DNA of 64,000 bases from Flavobacterium galactosidilyticum (GTDB taxonomy: Bacteria; Bacteroidota; Bacteroidia; Flavobacteriales; Flavobacteriaceae): assembly GCF_020911945.1 (NCBI RefSeq), contig NZ_CP087135.1:1426001-1490000 (forward strand), read 5' to 3'. The notes under the pieces were generated by a model. That model was not told where the DNA came from. It worked only from the letters and a program-made list of their open reading frames with translations, and did no database searches. The first letter of the stretch is position 1, and each line of letters starts with the position of its first letter. Below, piece by piece: positions 62,332 to 64,000 of this stretch. The translations under genes were made by a program, and so were the position numbers.

Positions 62332-63924
62332 ATGCAAAAAATTATTTTATTTACGGCTATTATGTTGGTCGCTATGGTCACAAAATTAAATGCTCAAAAT
62401 AACGGAAGCTATAAATATGTTTTAGACTGGTCGTATTGGGAACCTGAATCACCAAATTATAATATGAGTTTTGAAAAAGATTCAGAGTTACTCGATCAGA
62501 ATATTTTCACTATAAAATCAATTAAAAGTAAAATTGATGGTTTTGGAACTCTTATGAAAACTGTTCAGTCAGATTCATTCAAAGGGAAAACAGTAAAAAT
62601 GAGCGGTTTTGTGAAAACTGAAAAAGTAAAATCATGGGCTGGACTCTGGATGCGTGTTGATTTTTATAAAGCTCAAGTTCTTGCTTTCGACAATATGCAG
62701 AATAGAGGAATAAAAGGTACAAACGATTGGATGAAATATGAAATTGTACTGTTTGTTCCAGAAGAAGCGACATCAATCTCATATGGAACTTTGTTGGACG
62801 GAACAGGTCAGGTTTGGTTCAAAGATATAACCCTAGATGTAGTTGACAATTCATTAGAAGAAACGGGTTCTATAAAAGGCAGAAAAAACAAAACAATTTC
62901 TTTTGAAAAACGAGCAAAAGCAATTGCTGATGAAATTAAGTCAATAACTGATGGTGAAAAAAAGGCATTAAAGTCTGAAGTTGAAGCTGTCGATCAGGAT
63001 TTGTCAAAGGGATTGATCTCAAAAGAAAAAGCTGAAGTATTGAAGTTAGAGAAAGCATCAGTTCGTGCTGCTACTATTGAGTCAAAAGTTGCTATTGAGG
63101 AAGCGAAGCTAAATCAATTAATTCAAGACAGAGTTGATGGTAAATTAGAAGATGAAACTAGTAAAAATGGTGGTAGAATGATTATGCTTGGTGGAAGTAA
63201 TACAGAAATTGGAAAAAATCAAACAGAAATTAACATTGCATCCTTGAAAGTATATGATGGTAATGAAGATAAGAAAAATCGTCAATCTAAGCGTACAACG
63301 AGTCAAATGGTTTTTGCGGCAGGTTTAAATAATGTGGTGACAAACGATAAAGTTGACAAATCTGATTTCAGGTATTTAGGGTCTCATTTCTATGAATTGG
63401 GTGTTACTTACAATAGCAGGATTTTAGAAAATGATAATCTTTTGCATGCAAAATATGGTTTGTCAGTGATGTATAATAATCTTCGTCCTACTGATAATCG
63501 CAGTTTTGTGGTCAATGGAAACCAAACTGATCTTGTTTTGAATACTAAAGATTTAAGCGATTCTCGTTTTAGAAATGTTTATTTAGTAGCGCCAGTTCAT
63601 TTAGAATTTGATTTTTCAGGTAATAAAGATTCTAATGGAAAACCATTTTTCAGAACACATAATAGTTTTCGTTTAGGTGTTGGTGGATATGCTGGAATCA
63701 ATTTAAAGTCTAAGCAAATTCTTAAATATGATGATAATAATCTTAATACTACTGAAAGGCTAAAAGGAGATTTCAATACTACTGATTTTATTTATGGCTT
63801 GAGCAGCTATGTAGGTTATAAGTCTACCAGTTTGTATTTAAAATATGATTTGAATCCTCTGTTTAAAGATAATGCTGTTAAGCAAAATAATGTTTCTTTA
63901 GGATTGCGTTTCGATTTTAATTAA
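62332..63924 (+). CDS. Fused protein: carbohydrate-binding-like module, coiled coil, outer-membrane barrel
   Basis: The 530-residue protein has a signal peptide (1-21). Residues ~30-170 form a module with TVKMSGFVKTEKVKSWAGLWMRVD and AFDNMQNRGIKGTNDW and YEIVLFVPEEATSISYGTLLDGTGQVW, which resembles a beta-sandwich found in other secreted proteins and regulators. Residues ~195-270 are charged and helical (KKALKSEVEAVDQDL, EKAEVLKLEKASV). The last ~200 residues have the alternating pattern of a barrel, ending in NVSLGLRFDFN. Third gene of the sigma/anti-sigma operon. Confidence 0.7.
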   Translation: MQKIILFTAIMLVAMVTKLNAQNNGSYKYVLDWSYWEPESPNYNMSFEKDSELLDQNIFTIKSIKSKIDGFGTLMKTVQSDSFKGKTVKMSGFVKTEKVKSWAGLWMRVDFYKAQVLAFDNMQNRGIKGTNDWMKYEIVLFVPEEATSISYGTLLDGTGQVWFKDITLDVVDNSLEETGSIKGRKNKTISFEKRAKAIADEIKSITDGEKKALKSEVEAVDQDLSKGLISKEKAEVLKLEKASVRAATIESKVAIEEAKLNQLIQDRVDGKLEDETSKNGGRMIMLGGSNTEIGKNQTEINIASLKVYDGNEDKKNRQSKRTTSQMVFAAGLNNVVTNDKVDKSDFRYLGSHFYELGVTYNSRILENDNLLHAKYGLSVMYNNLRPTDNRSFVVNGNQTDLVLNTKDLSDSRFRNVYLVAPVHLEFDFSGNKDSNGKPFFRTHNSFRLGVGGYAGINLKSKQILKYDDNNLNTTERLKGDFNTTDFIYGLSSYVGYKSTSLYLKYDLNPLFKDNAVKQNNVSLGLRFDFN

Positions 63925-63950
63925 TATTTTGATTTAGTTAGTTACTTTAA

Positions 63951-63978
63951 AAAGTGCTTCGAGAGAGGCGCTTTTTTT
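63951..63978 (+). terminator. Terminator after the sigma factor operon
   Basis: AAAGTGCTTC and GAGGCGCTTT pair with two G-U type pairs around a short loop, followed by seven T. Confidence 0.72.
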
Positions 63979-64000
63979 ACTTTAGATTTGGAAATAAGAA

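Overview
The window looks like the chromosome of a Flavobacterium-type bacterium (Bacteroidota, Flavobacteriia). The DNA is AT-rich, ribosome-binding sites of the Shine-Dalgarno kind are almost absent, and many genes sit just downstream of the Bacteroidota promoter pattern TTG-N19-24-TAnnTTTG. The gene content agrees: a type IX secretion plug protein (DUF5103), an S46 dipeptidyl-peptidase, DUF5916, DUF983, DUF2797, DUF6702 and CarboxypepD_reg-like proteins, a GH3-family protein and a folK-deoxynucleoside kinase fusion. No phage, insertion sequence, CRISPR array or rRNA operon was seen.

Layout. 1-2.4 kb: end of a probable trigger factor gene, a structured dispersed repeat, then clpP-clpX. 2.5-13.3 kb: serB, GH3, DUF2797, AsmA, sppA, folK-dNK, a SpoU-type RNA methylase and a DUF1573 protein. 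13.4-17.4 kb: mutS, tRNA-Gly(GCC)-tRNA-Leu(TAA), a YegP-like protein and a small repeat lipoprotein. 17.5-25 kb: S46 peptidase, GNAT, kdtA (reverse strand), a DegT aminotransferase and galE (forward), a decayed small lipoprotein gene and fabD. 25-34 kb: an unknown membrane protein, DUF6370, DUF983, an AraC regulator, a long U32 peptidase-family protein, a class I aminotransferase, a fatty-acid desaturase and rsmG. 34-45.6 kb: P5C dehydrogenase, apaG, T9SS plug, M16 peptidase, a methyltransferase, map, DUF445 and gpmI. 45.7-50.8 kb: DUF5916, an L,D-transpeptidase-like protein, a gene-poor gap, twin tRNA-Gly(TCC) genes and pepE. 50.9-56.7 kb: four CarboxypepD_reg-like paralogues in tandem, DUF6702 and an M1 peptidase. 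56.8-64 kb: tatA, PAP2, an O-methyltransferase, rlmN, a polyprenyl synthase, and an ECF sigma factor / putative anti-sigma / fused outer-membrane protein operon.

Most of the window is housekeeping: protein quality control (clpPX, sppA, M16, S46, M1, pepE), lipid and envelope work (fabD, desaturase, kdtA, AsmA, L,D-transpeptidase), RNA modification (rsmG, rlmN, SpoU-type, U32) and central metabolism (serB, gpmI, pruA). Transcription units are short and mostly closed by strong, often bidirectional, hairpin terminators.

The least explained parts are: a ~148-bp structured repeat present twice in opposite orientation with a shorter relative; the array of four paralogous exported proteins followed by DUF6702 and an M1 peptidase; and the sigma/anti-sigma operon whose third gene joins a carbohydrate-binding-like module, a charged helix and an apparent beta-barrel. 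In at least six genes the longest reading frame starts at a TTG well upstream of the likely ATG. In two (desaturase, apaG) the TTG lies at or beside the -33 promoter element, and in two more (DUF983, polyprenyl synthase) the upstream extension runs across a -7 box, so I used the shorter starts.
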